A DNA stretch of 64,000 bases, taken from Nibrella viscosa (GTDB lineage: Bacteria; Bacteroidota; Bacteroidia; Cytophagales; Spirosomataceae). A model generated the notes under the pieces. It searched no databases. It saw only the letters and a program-made list of their open reading frames with translations, and was not told where the DNA came from. Position numbers and translations under genes: made by a program. The stretch's first letter is position 1, and every line of letters starts with the position of its first letter. The stretch covers positions 62,001 to 126,000 of the forward strand of contig NZ_BAABHB010000012.1 in NCBI RefSeq assembly GCF_039541875.1. The letters run 5' to 3'. Below are positions 47,828 to 55,845 of this stretch, piece after piece.

Positions 47828-48172
47828 TTATTTTGATTGTGATCCTGCAATAACCGCAGCTGCAAACGCAGCACCTAATGTTACACCACCCCAGAAAAGA
47901 ACATCAGTTCCACCAGCAACCATTTCTAATTGCTCATCCGTCAATTCTAAGTTTTCGGCATCTATCTTCTGGGGAATATTTAAGTAGATAGTAGATTTAT
48001 CGGTTTGATCCGCTACAACAAATTTTTGTCCTTCTGATAAATTTAATGTATAACCAGTAAGTTGTTCTATTGCATCAATAGGATTTGCCATCAGGTGTGC
48101 TTTAAACTCAGCATCTTCCCAAGCTTTTTGCACAACTTGTGCATACATTTTCTGTTCTTGTGTAACTTCCAT
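47828..48172 (-). CDS. NHLP-leader RiPP precursor 2 (hydrophobic Ala/Gly core)
   Basis: A 114-aa precursor: 88-aa NHLP leader (EVTQEQKMYAQVVQKAWED, VVADQTDKSTIYLNIP, TDEQLEMVAGG) and a 26-aa core TDVLFWGGVTLGAAFAAAVI plus AGSQSK. The core has two Thr, two Ser and no Cys. It may pair with precursor 1 as a two-peptide membrane-active product, which is inference. The spacer to the next gene is 23 bp. Confidence 0.88.
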   Translation of the reverse strand: MEVTQEQKMYAQVVQKAWEDAEFKAHLMANPIDAIEQLTGYTLNLSEGQKFVVADQTDKSTIYLNIPQKIDAENLELTDEQLEMVAGGTDVLFWGGVTLGAAFAAAVIAGSQSK

Positions 48173-48227
48173 TGCTTTTTAGTTTTTAAAATATAAATGG
48201 TTATTAATTAGTAAAAAATAATTTTAA

Positions 48228-48569
48228 TCAATATTCAACAGTTGGAATTGGGTAAGTAGGTAATGTTGTAAGAATAGGTAAAGTAAAGATCGGCCAAATA
48301 GTAGTCCCTCCGGCTACGGCTTCGAGTTGCTCTTCATTTAGCTCTACATCCTCCGTGTTGGGTTTCGCCGGAATATTGATGTACACGGTACCTGCCTCGG
48401 TTTGGTCGCGTACTACCAGCGTCTTACCTTCAGGCAGGTTTAGTTTTTGGCCGGTCAGCTTTTCAATGGCGGCTACTGGATTGGTAACCAGCTCTGCTTT
48501 AAACTCAGCATTTTCCCAGGCTTCATTTACAACCTGACCATATAGCTTTTGTTCTTGTGTGAACTCCAT
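48228..48569 (-). CDS. NHLP-leader RiPP precursor 3 (Thr/Pro-rich, Cys-free core)
   Basis: A 113-aa precursor: 88-aa leader nearly identical to that of precursor 4 and a 25-aa core beginning TTIWPIFTLPILTTLPTYP and ending IPTVEY. The core has seven Thr, five Pro and no Ser or Cys. With a LanM-type dehydratase but no cyclase nearby, up to seven Dhb residues without rings can be imagined. The core is AT-richer than the leader. Confidence 0.9.
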   Translation of the reverse strand: MEFTQEQKLYGQVVNEAWENAEFKAELVTNPVAAIEKLTGQKLNLPEGKTLVVRDQTEAGTVYINIPAKPNTEDVELNEEQLEAVAGGTTIWPIFTLPILTTLPTYPIPTVEY

Positions 48570-48622
48570 GTTATTTACTTTTTTATATGACTGTAAAGTT
48601 CAATACGACCACTATAAATCAC

Positions 48623-48976
48623 TTAAAACGTAGTTAAAATAATATCACCTGGCCATGGTGTTTTTGGTTTGAAAATATCAGGATAAGGAATACATCCATC
48701 CGGGCCATCGATTCCCCCCGCTACGGCTTCAAGCTGATCTTCGTTCAGCTCTACATCTTCCATGCTGTGCCGTGCCGGAATATTGATGTACACGGTGCCC
48801 TCATCCGTCTGATCGCGTACCACCAGGGTTTTACCCTCGGGCAGGCTGAGCTTTTGACCGGTCAGCTTTTCAATAGCGGCTAAGGGGTTAGCAACCAGCT
48901 CTGCTTTAAACTGGTGATCTTCCCAGGCTTTCTGTACGATCTCTCCGTACAGCTTTTGTTCTTGTGTGAACTCCAT
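48623..48976 (-). CDS. NHLP-leader RiPP precursor 4 (Pro-rich core with one Cys)
   Basis: A 117-aa precursor: 88-aa leader (EFTQEQKLYGEIVQKAWED, VVRDQTDEGTVYINIPAR, NEDQLEAVAGG) and a 29-aa core starting IDGPDGCIPYPDIFKPKTPW and ending PGDIILTTF. The core has one Cys, three Thr and six Pro. All Thr lie C-terminal to the Cys, so at most one ring is possible. Confidence 0.9.
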   Translation of the reverse strand: MEFTQEQKLYGEIVQKAWEDHQFKAELVANPLAAIEKLTGQKLSLPEGKTLVVRDQTDEGTVYINIPARHSMEDVELNEDQLEAVAGGIDGPDGCIPYPDIFKPKTPWPGDIILTTF

Positions 48977-49004
48977 AGTTTGATTTGTTTGGTTTATTAT
49001 TTAA

Positions 49005-49334
49005 TTAAAGGGTAATGCAATCTTTTAAATTGGGGAATAGATTATTTACAAAATCGCTCCAGATACGCTGCCCGCCACCGGCTACCGCTTCGAGCTGCTC
49101 TTCGGTCAGTTCCATATTTTCAATCTCAGGCTCGGCAGGTATGTTTACGTATATTTTGGATTTATCAGTCTGGTCGGTAATCACTAGCGTTTTGCCCTCC
49201 GGCAGCTCTACCTTAACGCCCGTAAGTTTTTCAATTGCTTTTATTGGGTCGGCTATCAGCTCCTTCCTGTAGATGTTATCTTCCCAGGCTTTGGAGATAA
49301 CGGCTTCTATTATTTCCTGTTTTCGCTGTTCCAT
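49005..49334 (-). CDS. NHLP-leader RiPP precursor 5 (core with Ser, Cys and Thr)
   Basis: A 109-aa precursor from the ATG at 49334 (MEQRKQEIIEAVISKAWEDN). The 87-aa NHLP leader ends TEEQLEAVAGG. The core is GQRIWSDFVNNLFPNLKDCI plus TL, with one Ser, one Cys and one Thr. A Ser-to-Cys ring would span 12 intervening residues. The gene is first of the five-precursor array in transcription order. Confidence 0.88.
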   Translation of the reverse strand: MEQRKQEIIEAVISKAWEDNIYRKELIADPIKAIEKLTGVKVELPEGKTLVITDQTDKSKIYVNIPAEPEIENMELTEEQLEAVAGGGQRIWSDFVNNLFPNLKDCITL

Positions 49335-49439
49335 ATCTCTAATCTTATGATACAAAGTTGAATTCCTATTTTTCTATATGCCTGCCATTATATCTGCTAA
49401 AATTGACGAATGAGCGTAGATCGATAAACAGTTATACCA

Positions 49440-49697
49440 TCACTTAACACTATTTCGGTGTCTAATTTCTTCTTCTATGCTTTTTTGTTTCTTGCTATAG
49501 TTACTACCAATTACAAGCGCAGAAGCCAGTAACCCTACTGTAAGAAAGAAACTCCCTTTACTTACAGCCGACCAGATGGCGACCCCTACAAAAAAGCCGA
49601 TTAGCAAAGCGGGTATAAACTTTTGTGAGTTCAATTTTTGCTGGGCCGATACTAACTCGTCAAGTGTCATTTTTGAATAATTTTTATCCAGAAACAT
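49440..49697 (-). CDS. Small two-TM membrane protein, family member C
   Basis: An 85-aa protein with MTLDELVSAQQKLNSQKFIP, two TM helices (about 27-45 and 50-64) and charged C-terminal SIEEEIRHRNSVK. It is the third paralogue of the small membrane family in the island, placed just upstream of the precursor array and after the cyclase gene. Confidence 0.7.
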   Translation of the reverse strand: MFLDKNYSKMTLDELVSAQQKLNSQKFIPALLIGFFVGVAIWSAVSKGSFFLTVGLLASALVIGSNYSKKQKSIEEEIRHRNSVK

Positions 49698-49741
49698 AGT
49701 GCAATCTGATTAAAATAGCTTTAAATTAGTGACCAACCGGG

Positions 49742-51712
49742 TTACACAACCTTTTCAACAAAATACATTCCTATCTCTCCTTTACCTTTCGCATGAACCT
49801 GCCCTCTGTACTCGAACAAAAAGCCATTTTCGTGCTTTATAAATTCGTATAAGGTTTCACTGATATTTACTTTTCCTGGTATCCCACTACTTTCAATCCG
49901 GCTGGCGGTATTTACCGTATCCCCCCATACGTCGTACTGAAACTTTTTGACCCCTACAATTCCGGCCACTATTGGTCCGGCGTGGATACCCAGGCGCATC
50001 TCAAAGGCGGGGCGCCCTACACGCTGGTTCTCGCCGACCCTCTGTGTCATAAACGCCTGCATCTCCAGGCCGGCCAGCACAATGTTCGTTAGCGAACGAT
50101 CATCTGCATGCGGAATGCCGCCGGCCGCCATATAGGCATCCCCGATTGTTTTGATCTTTTCAACCTGGTACTTCTCGGCAATCAGGTCAAAGGCCTTGAA
50201 ACAGGTATGAATCTCTTCGACCAGTTGCTGGGGCGTCATTTGTTCGGCGGTCTGCGTAAACGACTTGAAATCAGTAAACAGAATCGAGACCAGGTTGTAC
50301 TCTCTGGCATTTACGTGGCCCTTTTCTTTCAGTTCTTCCGCAATTTCTTCCGGCAGAATATTCAGCAACAAGGCTTCTGACCGATCTTTTTCGACTTTCA
50401 GGGCGGCCCTTGATCTCCTGACGTAGTTGAGTTGCCACCCCAGGCCGGTCGCCACCAGCAGAATAAAGCCCAGCGATATAATAATCAGATTTCGCTGCTT
50501 TTCTTTTTGCTGCACCTCTTCTTTATGCTTCAGTTCAACGGTGTGCGCTTTCCTGACATAGGCAATGCTGTCGACCAGTTGTTGCTTCTGAAACTCCATG
50601 CTCATCACCTGATTGGCCGTTGCTGCCAGGTTCAGGCTGTCGTCGAGCGTGTTGGCCTGCTCGTAATATTGCAACGCCTGCCGGGGATTGCCTAAGGCTT
50701 TATACGATTGATACAGGCAATCGCAACCCCGTTTTTTTAACGAGACAGAACCCACCTTTCCGGCTAATTGTAAGCCATTCCGGCATTTGGTTACTGCATC
50801 TTTATGATTCGCCAGTTGATGCCGTATCCTGCCAATAGCAATTTGTGATTCTGCCTGGCTCTGCAGGCTGCCTATCTCATTTGCATAAGCCAGACAGCGC
50901 GTATAGTACGGTAGCGCCTGGGTGTATGCTGACTGCTCAAAATATAAATCCCCGAGGCTGGATAACGCCATTATTTGCAGTTGCTTGTCCTGCTTTTTAT
51001 CGGCAATCTGTAATGATTTTCTGAAACTTAAGAATGCTTTATTGTACTTACCCTGCTTTAAATAAACATCGCCAATTGCATTTACCAATTGAGCGGTTCG
51101 CTCCTGGTTTTTTTCTTTTTGATATACAGCATACGCTTTGTCGTAGTACTTCATCGCATTGCTGTAATCTTTTGCTCTGGCATATATAGACCCAATATTA
51201 TGGATTGCCACAGCCAGATTTCCGGTATCTCCTATTTCCTCAAAAAGAGCAGCCGCCTGCTTATAATGAGCCAATGCGTTAAGATAACTTCCCTGGCTGT
51301 TATATACATTACCAATATTATTCAGCGTTGAAGCCAGTCCTTTTTTGTCCTGTATTTTTTTAAACGTTTCAGCTCCTTTCTGAAAAGAAGCTACCGCTTT
51401 TGAAAAATCTCCGAGGTAAAAGTAGGTAATTGCCATGTAGTTAAAGCAATCCCCTACTTTCTTCCCGTCACCAATTTGCTGGTAGAGTTTTAAGCTTTTT
51501 TCGTACAACACCAAAGATTGCGGATAAACCTGCGTATCCTGGTAGTGAGTAGCCACATTAAAGAGACTATCGGCTACTTTCCTGTTAAGCGTCTCGTCTC
51601 TGTTTTCGGCTATCGTTACTTTCTGTGTTACGGTGGTTTGTGCATACAGCTTTACGGCTAATCCATTCATCAGACACAGCGTCAGCCATATGCACATCCA
51701 CGGTTTCATCAT
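49742..51712 (-). CDS. TPR-containing class III adenylate cyclase
   Basis: A 656-aa membrane protein: signal or anchor (MMKPWMCIWLTLCLMNGLAV), about eight TPR units (residues 50-370), a coiled segment with one TM (about 405-425) and a cytosolic class III cyclase domain (about 455-656). Metal-binding Asp residues are in ILFTDFKSFTQ and IKTIGDAYMAAGG. The Lys in EKIKTIGD and the Asp in QYDVWGDTVNTASRIES favour ATP over GTP. The first four bases overlap the end of the 58-aa peptide gene, so they are translationally coupled. It probably turns an extracellular peptide or protein cue into cAMP. Confidence 0.9.
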   Translation of the reverse strand: MMKPWMCIWLTLCLMNGLAVKLYAQTTVTQKVTIAENRDETLNRKVADSLFNVATHYQDTQVYPQSLVLYEKSLKLYQQIGDGKKVGDCFNYMAITYFYLGDFSKAVASFQKGAETFKKIQDKKGLASTLNNIGNVYNSQGSYLNALAHYKQAAALFEEIGDTGNLAVAIHNIGSIYARAKDYSNAMKYYDKAYAVYQKEKNQERTAQLVNAIGDVYLKQGKYNKAFLSFRKSLQIADKKQDKQLQIMALSSLGDLYFEQSAYTQALPYYTRCLAYANEIGSLQSQAESQIAIGRIRHQLANHKDAVTKCRNGLQLAGKVGSVSLKKRGCDCLYQSYKALGNPRQALQYYEQANTLDDSLNLAATANQVMSMEFQKQQLVDSIAYVRKAHTVELKHKEEVQQKEKQRNLIIISLGFILLVATGLGWQLNYVRRSRAALKVEKDRSEALLLNILPEEIAEELKEKGHVNAREYNLVSILFTDFKSFTQTAEQMTPQQLVEEIHTCFKAFDLIAEKYQVEKIKTIGDAYMAAGGIPHADDRSLTNIVLAGLEMQAFMTQRVGENQRVGRPAFEMRLGIHAGPIVAGIVGVKKFQYDVWGDTVNTASRIESSGIPGKVNISETLYEFIKHENGFLFEYRGQVHAKGKGEIGMYFVEKVV

Positions 51713-51885
51713 CCCCTCACAAATGGATTAGAGCCATCACCCCCGCCCGATATAATATCCAACTGATCTTCGTTTAGTTCCACATCCTCTACGGACTCGG
51801 TAGGGAGGCTGGTCGCAACAATTGCAGCATCTTCCTGGTTGGCGATAACCGTTTTCTTGTCTTTCCGATCGTTTTGTAGTTCCAT
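51709..51885 (-). CDS. 58-aa double-glycine leader peptide overlapping the cyclase gene
   Basis: From the ATG at 51885 the product is MELQNDRKDKKTVIANQEDA followed by an acidic leader end DVELNEDQLDIISGG and the short tail GDGSNPFVRG. The (E/D)L(N/S)(D/E)(E/D)QL....GG segment matches the end of the NHLP leaders, but the nitrile-hydratase-like part is missing. A 10-residue processed peptide with one Ser and no Cys would result. The gene overlaps the cyclase start by 4 bp, which suggests a signal peptide for that receptor-like cyclase. Confidence 0.7.
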   Translation of the reverse strand: MELQNDRKDKKTVIANQEDAAIVATSLPTESVEDVELNEDQLDIISGGGDGSNPFVRG

Positions 51886-52006
51886 GATTTTTGTCTGTTT
51901 AAATGGTTTTTGCAAAGCAAAAATGCTCACGTATTCAATGAGAAAACTGACAAAAAAACTGACAAAACAGCACGTTCGCTACAGGTCCAGCCTTACTGTT
52001 GAGGCA

Positions 52007-52033
52007 GCTCCCCCGCTATAGGCACGGGGGAGC
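52007..52033. repeat. 9-bp perfect GC-rich hairpin
   Basis: GCTCCCCCG, nine bases, CGGGGGAGC. There is no T run on either side, so it is more likely an RNA structure or operator than a terminator. It lies 122 bp upstream of the 58-aa peptide gene. Confidence 0.6.
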
Positions 52034-52234
52034 ACTCCTGTCTTCTTACGCTACTATAATATATATTACTATGGATTTTTTTCCGGGGCAGCTATGGTGC
52101 TACGCTCCGGCTATCTACTACTATAGGTACTATGAGCACGCGTTTGTATACCTTATATCTAGCTATCGTGGCTTTCGGCGCTATTTATGCCGTAAAACTA
52201 GTTGTGGCTGCCAGCTATATCAATAACCTCAGGT

Positions 52235-52260
52235 TATACTTTATTCCCTCAGGTTATAAG
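52235..52260. repeat. 25-bp direct repeat, copy 1
   Basis: ATACTTTATTCCC...GGTTATAAG. An imperfect copy lies at about 52572-52596, and the two bracket the 59-aa ORF. Confidence 0.55.
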
Positions 52261-52272
52261 CGCAGGCTTACC

Positions 52273-52452
52273 TCAGGCGGCTTCCTCCTGCTGCGGCAAC
52301 GGCTCGTCTGCCGGCAGTTCCATACCGTTGAACAGGTCACCGGCCGAGACGATCCAGTTGTCGTCGAATGAGCCTATTTCGTCGGCCATCGAGTTATTGT
52401 CGTTGTTGATCCACACCTCAAAAGAGAACTCAGACTGGATGCGCTTTTTCAT
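52273..52452 (-). CDS. 59-aa acidic ORF, possible RiPP precursor near lanB
   Basis: ATG-to-TGA ORF: MKKRIQSEFSFEVWINNDNN, SMADEIGSFDDNWIVSAGD, LFNGMELPADEPLPQQEEAA. It is acidic, with five Ser and no Cys or Thr. There is no Gly-Gly. It lies just after the lanB terminator on the same strand and has coding-like composition. Position suggests a precursor or accessory peptide, but no leader family is recognised. Confidence 0.5.
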   Translation of the reverse strand: MKKRIQSEFSFEVWINNDNNSMADEIGSFDDNWIVSAGDLFNGMELPADEPLPQQEEAA

Positions 52453-52571
52453 AATCGTACTTGTTTAAGGATTCATTGTAAATTGTCTTTTTGATTGATT
52501 TAGTGATTCAAAGTTGGTCGGTTATACGCCCGATTTCAATAACCGTTCGTTATAGTTTACTCCTTTTCGGC

Positions 52572-52596
52572 ATACTTTATTCCCCTGCGTTATAAG
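52572..52596. repeat. 25-bp direct repeat, copy 2
   Basis: ATACTTTATTCCC...CGTTATAAG, matching 52235-52260 except for about four bases. Confidence 0.55.
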
Positions 52597-52643
52597 ACCT
52601 GAAAAAGCCGCCAAACACGGGGTTTGGCGGCTTTTTCAGGTCT
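52595..52643. terminator. Strong terminator downstream of lanB
   Basis: AGACCTGAAAAAGCCGCC continuing AAAC pairs perfectly with GTTTGGCGGCTTTTTCAGGTCT around a short loop. It separates lanB from the 59-aa ORF. Confidence 0.88.
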
Positions 52644-52689
52644 TCAATCAGGCTGGTTACACTCAAGTCAGGATAAATCATGGTTGGGC

Positions 52690-55600
52690 TTACGCTTTCT
52701 GGCGGGCGCGTACCGACTCATAATGCCGGGCCAGGCAGTGGTACAGAACCAGTTCGTAGGCCCGCTGCTTCGACGGAAACAGCCGGTTTACCAGCATATG
52801 AATCAGGCTGGTAAGTATGGCGTAATGCTGCCGGGGCATAGCCGCGTGCGCCGTGGTCAGTTGATGCAGCAGACCGGCCTGTTCCTGAAAATACGGTTGC
52901 AGCTCCGACCCCGCCATAAACTCGTCGGTCAGGGCTTGTGCCAGCAGCACACGGTAGGTTCGGTATTTGTCGTTGAGTTGATGACGCAAGGCCGGTTCGC
53001 CCCCGAACTCATCAAAAAATTGTTCTTTCAATTGTTTCATCACGCGCAGCCTGTCGTGGGTCGACAGGCCGGCTGCGGCCAGCAGGGTATCAATTTTTCG
53101 GATGGCAAAGGCTACCCGCAGGTTTTCGTCGAAAGCGTCTCCGGTTTGGGCCAGAAACAGCAGCGTAGACAGACTGTCGGCATGAAACAGCGATTCGCAC
53201 AGACCGATATGTTCCGTACTATAGCGCTCCAGTTCGCGCTGGTAGGTGTCTACCTGCACCCGATGCACCACGCCCGTTTCGATATCCTCGTGTAACCCCT
53301 CGGTCATGGCCCGCACTATGTACTGGTAAAACTCTACGTGCGGATTACCCCGGAAGCGCAGCCGCAGGTGCGGCTCGGGGTCTTTATACCGGACAAAAAA
53401 GAACTCCTGGATAACCCCCGACTTCAGCAATTGCCGGACCATCGGAAAAATAGTTTGCACCAGCAGGGCATCTGAGGTCTTTTCGCCGGTGTATAATTTC
53501 AGATAAAACCACTCGCTGCCCACCGAAAACCGCCGGGTGGGGTATCTCCCCTCAATGTGGCTCAGACCCGGCAGGGCCGGTGCCTGTGGATTGGTGAACG
53601 GGATAATGACCTCGTGGGTGAAGCGTTCGCCTTTTTGGCCCAGTGGGCAGCCGTCGGGGGTATTCAGAAACTCGACCAGCCGAATCTGAGGGTGTTTTTT
53701 TACCTCAGCCGCCAGGAGTTCGAGCGAGGCCGGTATGTGCAGCGAAATATACAGTTCGTTATCGCCCTGAGCCAACTGAAACTGCTGGGGCAGGCCGGCG
53801 GCTGTTAACTGCGATACCAGTTGCAGGGGGTTGTCGGGGGTGAGGTCGCGGCTCTGCAACTGCCAGGTCGCCCGGCTCAGAATCACGCTTTTATACTGTA
53901 CGCGGGGCAGATACGGCTGCGTGTGCAACACGCCCCAGTTCCAGGCTATGTTCAGTTGCGCATCCTGATCCTGTAAATCGCACAAAAACCGGTAGATGGG
54001 TAGTCCGTTGGTGAAGTTATGGGCGGTGGTCAGGCGCGGAATAACCCGGCGGTTCAGCCGTTTCGAGCGTAGAATTATCGTATCGTTCCGGACCGAAATC
54101 ATCAGGTCCGACAGCGGAATCTGGTAGTCGGTCGGTACCGACGATCGCCCCATATACGGAATTTCGTAGGTGTGGATGGTGGGGCGGGTTAGTATGTTAC
54201 CCACGCGGTCTTCGGGCAGGTGCACAATTTCGGCAAAGATTACCTCGGGATGATGGGCTTCTTCGGCCAGGGCGGCCTGCCGAATCTGCTGCGCCAGTTC
54301 GGGACTACCCCCACCAAAACGGCCCATCAGATTCAGGGCCGATGGCCCCCTACAGGCCAGCAGCTTGAACAGAAAGTCGCCTTCTTCGAGGGCACTGGCC
54401 GAGCCGGTCACAAACGTACCGAATACGTAAAAGCTACTGGGCAGCGGTACCGCTCCCGTTTGCCGGCTTTCAATATAGCGCAGGTCGGCATCGGTCAGGG
54501 TAATTTCCTGGCGACCGGTACGCAGGGCATCGGCGTATTTATCCATCACAAACCGCTGCCACCAGTCCCAGCGTGTGGTATGAACCGTTTCGGTACTGCC
54601 AAACGTCAGGTCATCAATAAGTGGGGCATAACCTACTCCCAGCGTTGAGTTGGTACCGTAACCTACGCCAAACTCACCGTCGATAGCCGTAGCCAGAGGG
54701 ACTTCTTCGTCTTCGTACCGGTTATAAAATCGTCGTTTGAACTCATCGAGGTCTGGGCTGTGGCTGGGCTGGTTCAGCACCATCAGTTTGCTCAGGTCAC
54801 GCTGTAACTGCTCCATAGGCCGGTCGCCCAGCCGCAGGTCGGGGTTATCAAAGTACGTGTCGACCTGTACGATATCGGTGCTGGTGAGCGGTATGCCCTG
54901 CCCGGCAAACCACGCCCGAATGGCTGCGTAGGTCTCCAGGCGGTCGGGCTGGTCGAGCAGCGTTTGTAACCGGCGGAGAACGTCGGCCGCCGGCTCCGCC
55001 CCCGGCAGGCCGGCGATGTGGTGGGTCAGCCAGCTCAGGTAGTGTGTTCCCGTTACGGTCGGTTCAATCTCAAAAACCAGCAGTTGGCTTTCAATCAGTT
55101 GTTCAACAAATTCTTCGGCTTCGTCAGCATAGGCGCCCATATCCATCAGCAGGGTAGCCAGATCATGAATGGTAGCGCCTGCGCGGGCGGCATCCAGGGT
55201 AGTGGTCAGGTACTGATTGGCCTCCACAACACTGATAAAATAATGCCCTCCGTCGGGTTCGACCTGCTGCTCAACGTATCGAAGGGCTGCGCCAACCGAA
55301 TAGATGGATGAGTTGGGAAACAGCCGCAGTTGCAACCGGATGGCCGGCTGGTTGAGGAGCCAGCTTCGAATAGCCAGCAGGTAATACATATCAATGCGGG
55401 TGTGGGTCCGCATGGTCTGGGTGGTACCCGCCCGGAGGTTTGTCTGCCCCCCTAAGGTACCGACCGAACAGCCGGCAAAAAGACCATATGGGGTTGGTCG
55501 GCTACACATCCTGACAAAATACTTGTGCAGCGTAGCGATTAGTTTATCCGGGTCCGAGACGGTGTTTCCGGTCAGCCATTGCTGCAGCCGCTCGTAGAGC

Positions 55601-55764
55601 GCGGGCGAGGCCACCCATATAGCCTGCTGGGCAACAGGCTGTAGGTAATGCTGCCGGAGGAGACTTTCCAGCGACTTTTTGAATACCTGATTGTAGAAAT
55701 AGGCAAGATGAGTAACAGGAAAGGTGGGTTGACGCAACACAAAGAAACCCTTTGGCTTGAGCAT
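52690..55764 (-). CDS. Full-length class I lantibiotic dehydratase (LanB)
   Basis: A 1024-aa enzyme with both parts of LanB. The N-terminal glutamylation domain (about 1-700) carries KYFVRMCSRPTPYGLFAGCS and DLMISVRNDTIILRSKRLNRRV. The C-terminal SpaB_C elimination domain (about 735-1015) begins SEWFYLKLYTGEKTSDALL and has KDPEPHLRLRFRG. LanB enzymes use glutamyl-tRNA to dehydrate Ser/Thr. No LanC cyclase is in the window. It lies downstream of a candidate 45-aa lanthipeptide precursor and is followed by a terminator. Confidence 0.94.
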   Translation of the reverse strand: MLKPKGFFVLRQPTFPVTHLAYFYNQVFKKSLESLLRQHYLQPVAQQAIWVASPALYERLQQWLTGNTVSDPDKLIATLHKYFVRMCSRPTPYGLFAGCSVGTLGGQTNLRAGTTQTMRTHTRIDMYYLLAIRSWLLNQPAIRLQLRLFPNSSIYSVGAALRYVEQQVEPDGGHYFISVVEANQYLTTTLDAARAGATIHDLATLLMDMGAYADEAEEFVEQLIESQLLVFEIEPTVTGTHYLSWLTHHIAGLPGAEPAADVLRRLQTLLDQPDRLETYAAIRAWFAGQGIPLTSTDIVQVDTYFDNPDLRLGDRPMEQLQRDLSKLMVLNQPSHSPDLDEFKRRFYNRYEDEEVPLATAIDGEFGVGYGTNSTLGVGYAPLIDDLTFGSTETVHTTRWDWWQRFVMDKYADALRTGRQEITLTDADLRYIESRQTGAVPLPSSFYVFGTFVTGSASALEEGDFLFKLLACRGPSALNLMGRFGGGSPELAQQIRQAALAEEAHHPEVIFAEIVHLPEDRVGNILTRPTIHTYEIPYMGRSSVPTDYQIPLSDLMISVRNDTIILRSKRLNRRVIPRLTTAHNFTNGLPIYRFLCDLQDQDAQLNIAWNWGVLHTQPYLPRVQYKSVILSRATWQLQSRDLTPDNPLQLVSQLTAAGLPQQFQLAQGDNELYISLHIPASLELLAAEVKKHPQIRLVEFLNTPDGCPLGQKGERFTHEVIIPFTNPQAPALPGLSHIEGRYPTRRFSVGSEWFYLKLYTGEKTSDALLVQTIFPMVRQLLKSGVIQEFFFVRYKDPEPHLRLRFRGNPHVEFYQYIVRAMTEGLHEDIETGVVHRVQVDTYQRELERYSTEHIGLCESLFHADSLSTLLFLAQTGDAFDENLRVAFAIRKIDTLLAAAGLSTHDRLRVMKQLKEQFFDEFGGEPALRHQLNDKYRTYRVLLAQALTDEFMAGSELQPYFQEQAGLLHQLTTAHAAMPRQHYAILTSLIHMLVNRLFPSKQRAYELVLYHCLARHYESVRARQKA

Positions 55765-55845
55765 GTGAAGCAGTTTTAGAAATGACTCTATATTGACCCT
55801 AAAGCAGTGTGGATAAAATAGTTATCAAAACTTCGGGCCAAGCAG

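Larger units (their letters stand above)
51886..52272. other. 387-bp leader region of the 58-aa peptide/cyclase unit
   Basis: There is no recognised gene. It holds a strong hairpin GCTCCCCCG-N9-CGGGGGAGC at 52007-52033, two TTTGTCAGTTTT copies on the minus strand (about 51948-51970) and an imperfect palindrome TAACCT-C-AGGTTA at 52224-52236. Plus-strand open frames here have no family features. Confidence 0.5.

Noticed and set aside
51999..52468. Three overlapping plus-strand open frames
   Set aside because: Mutually overlapping, without family features. The minus strand holds a better small ORF (52273-52452) and regulatory-looking repeats.
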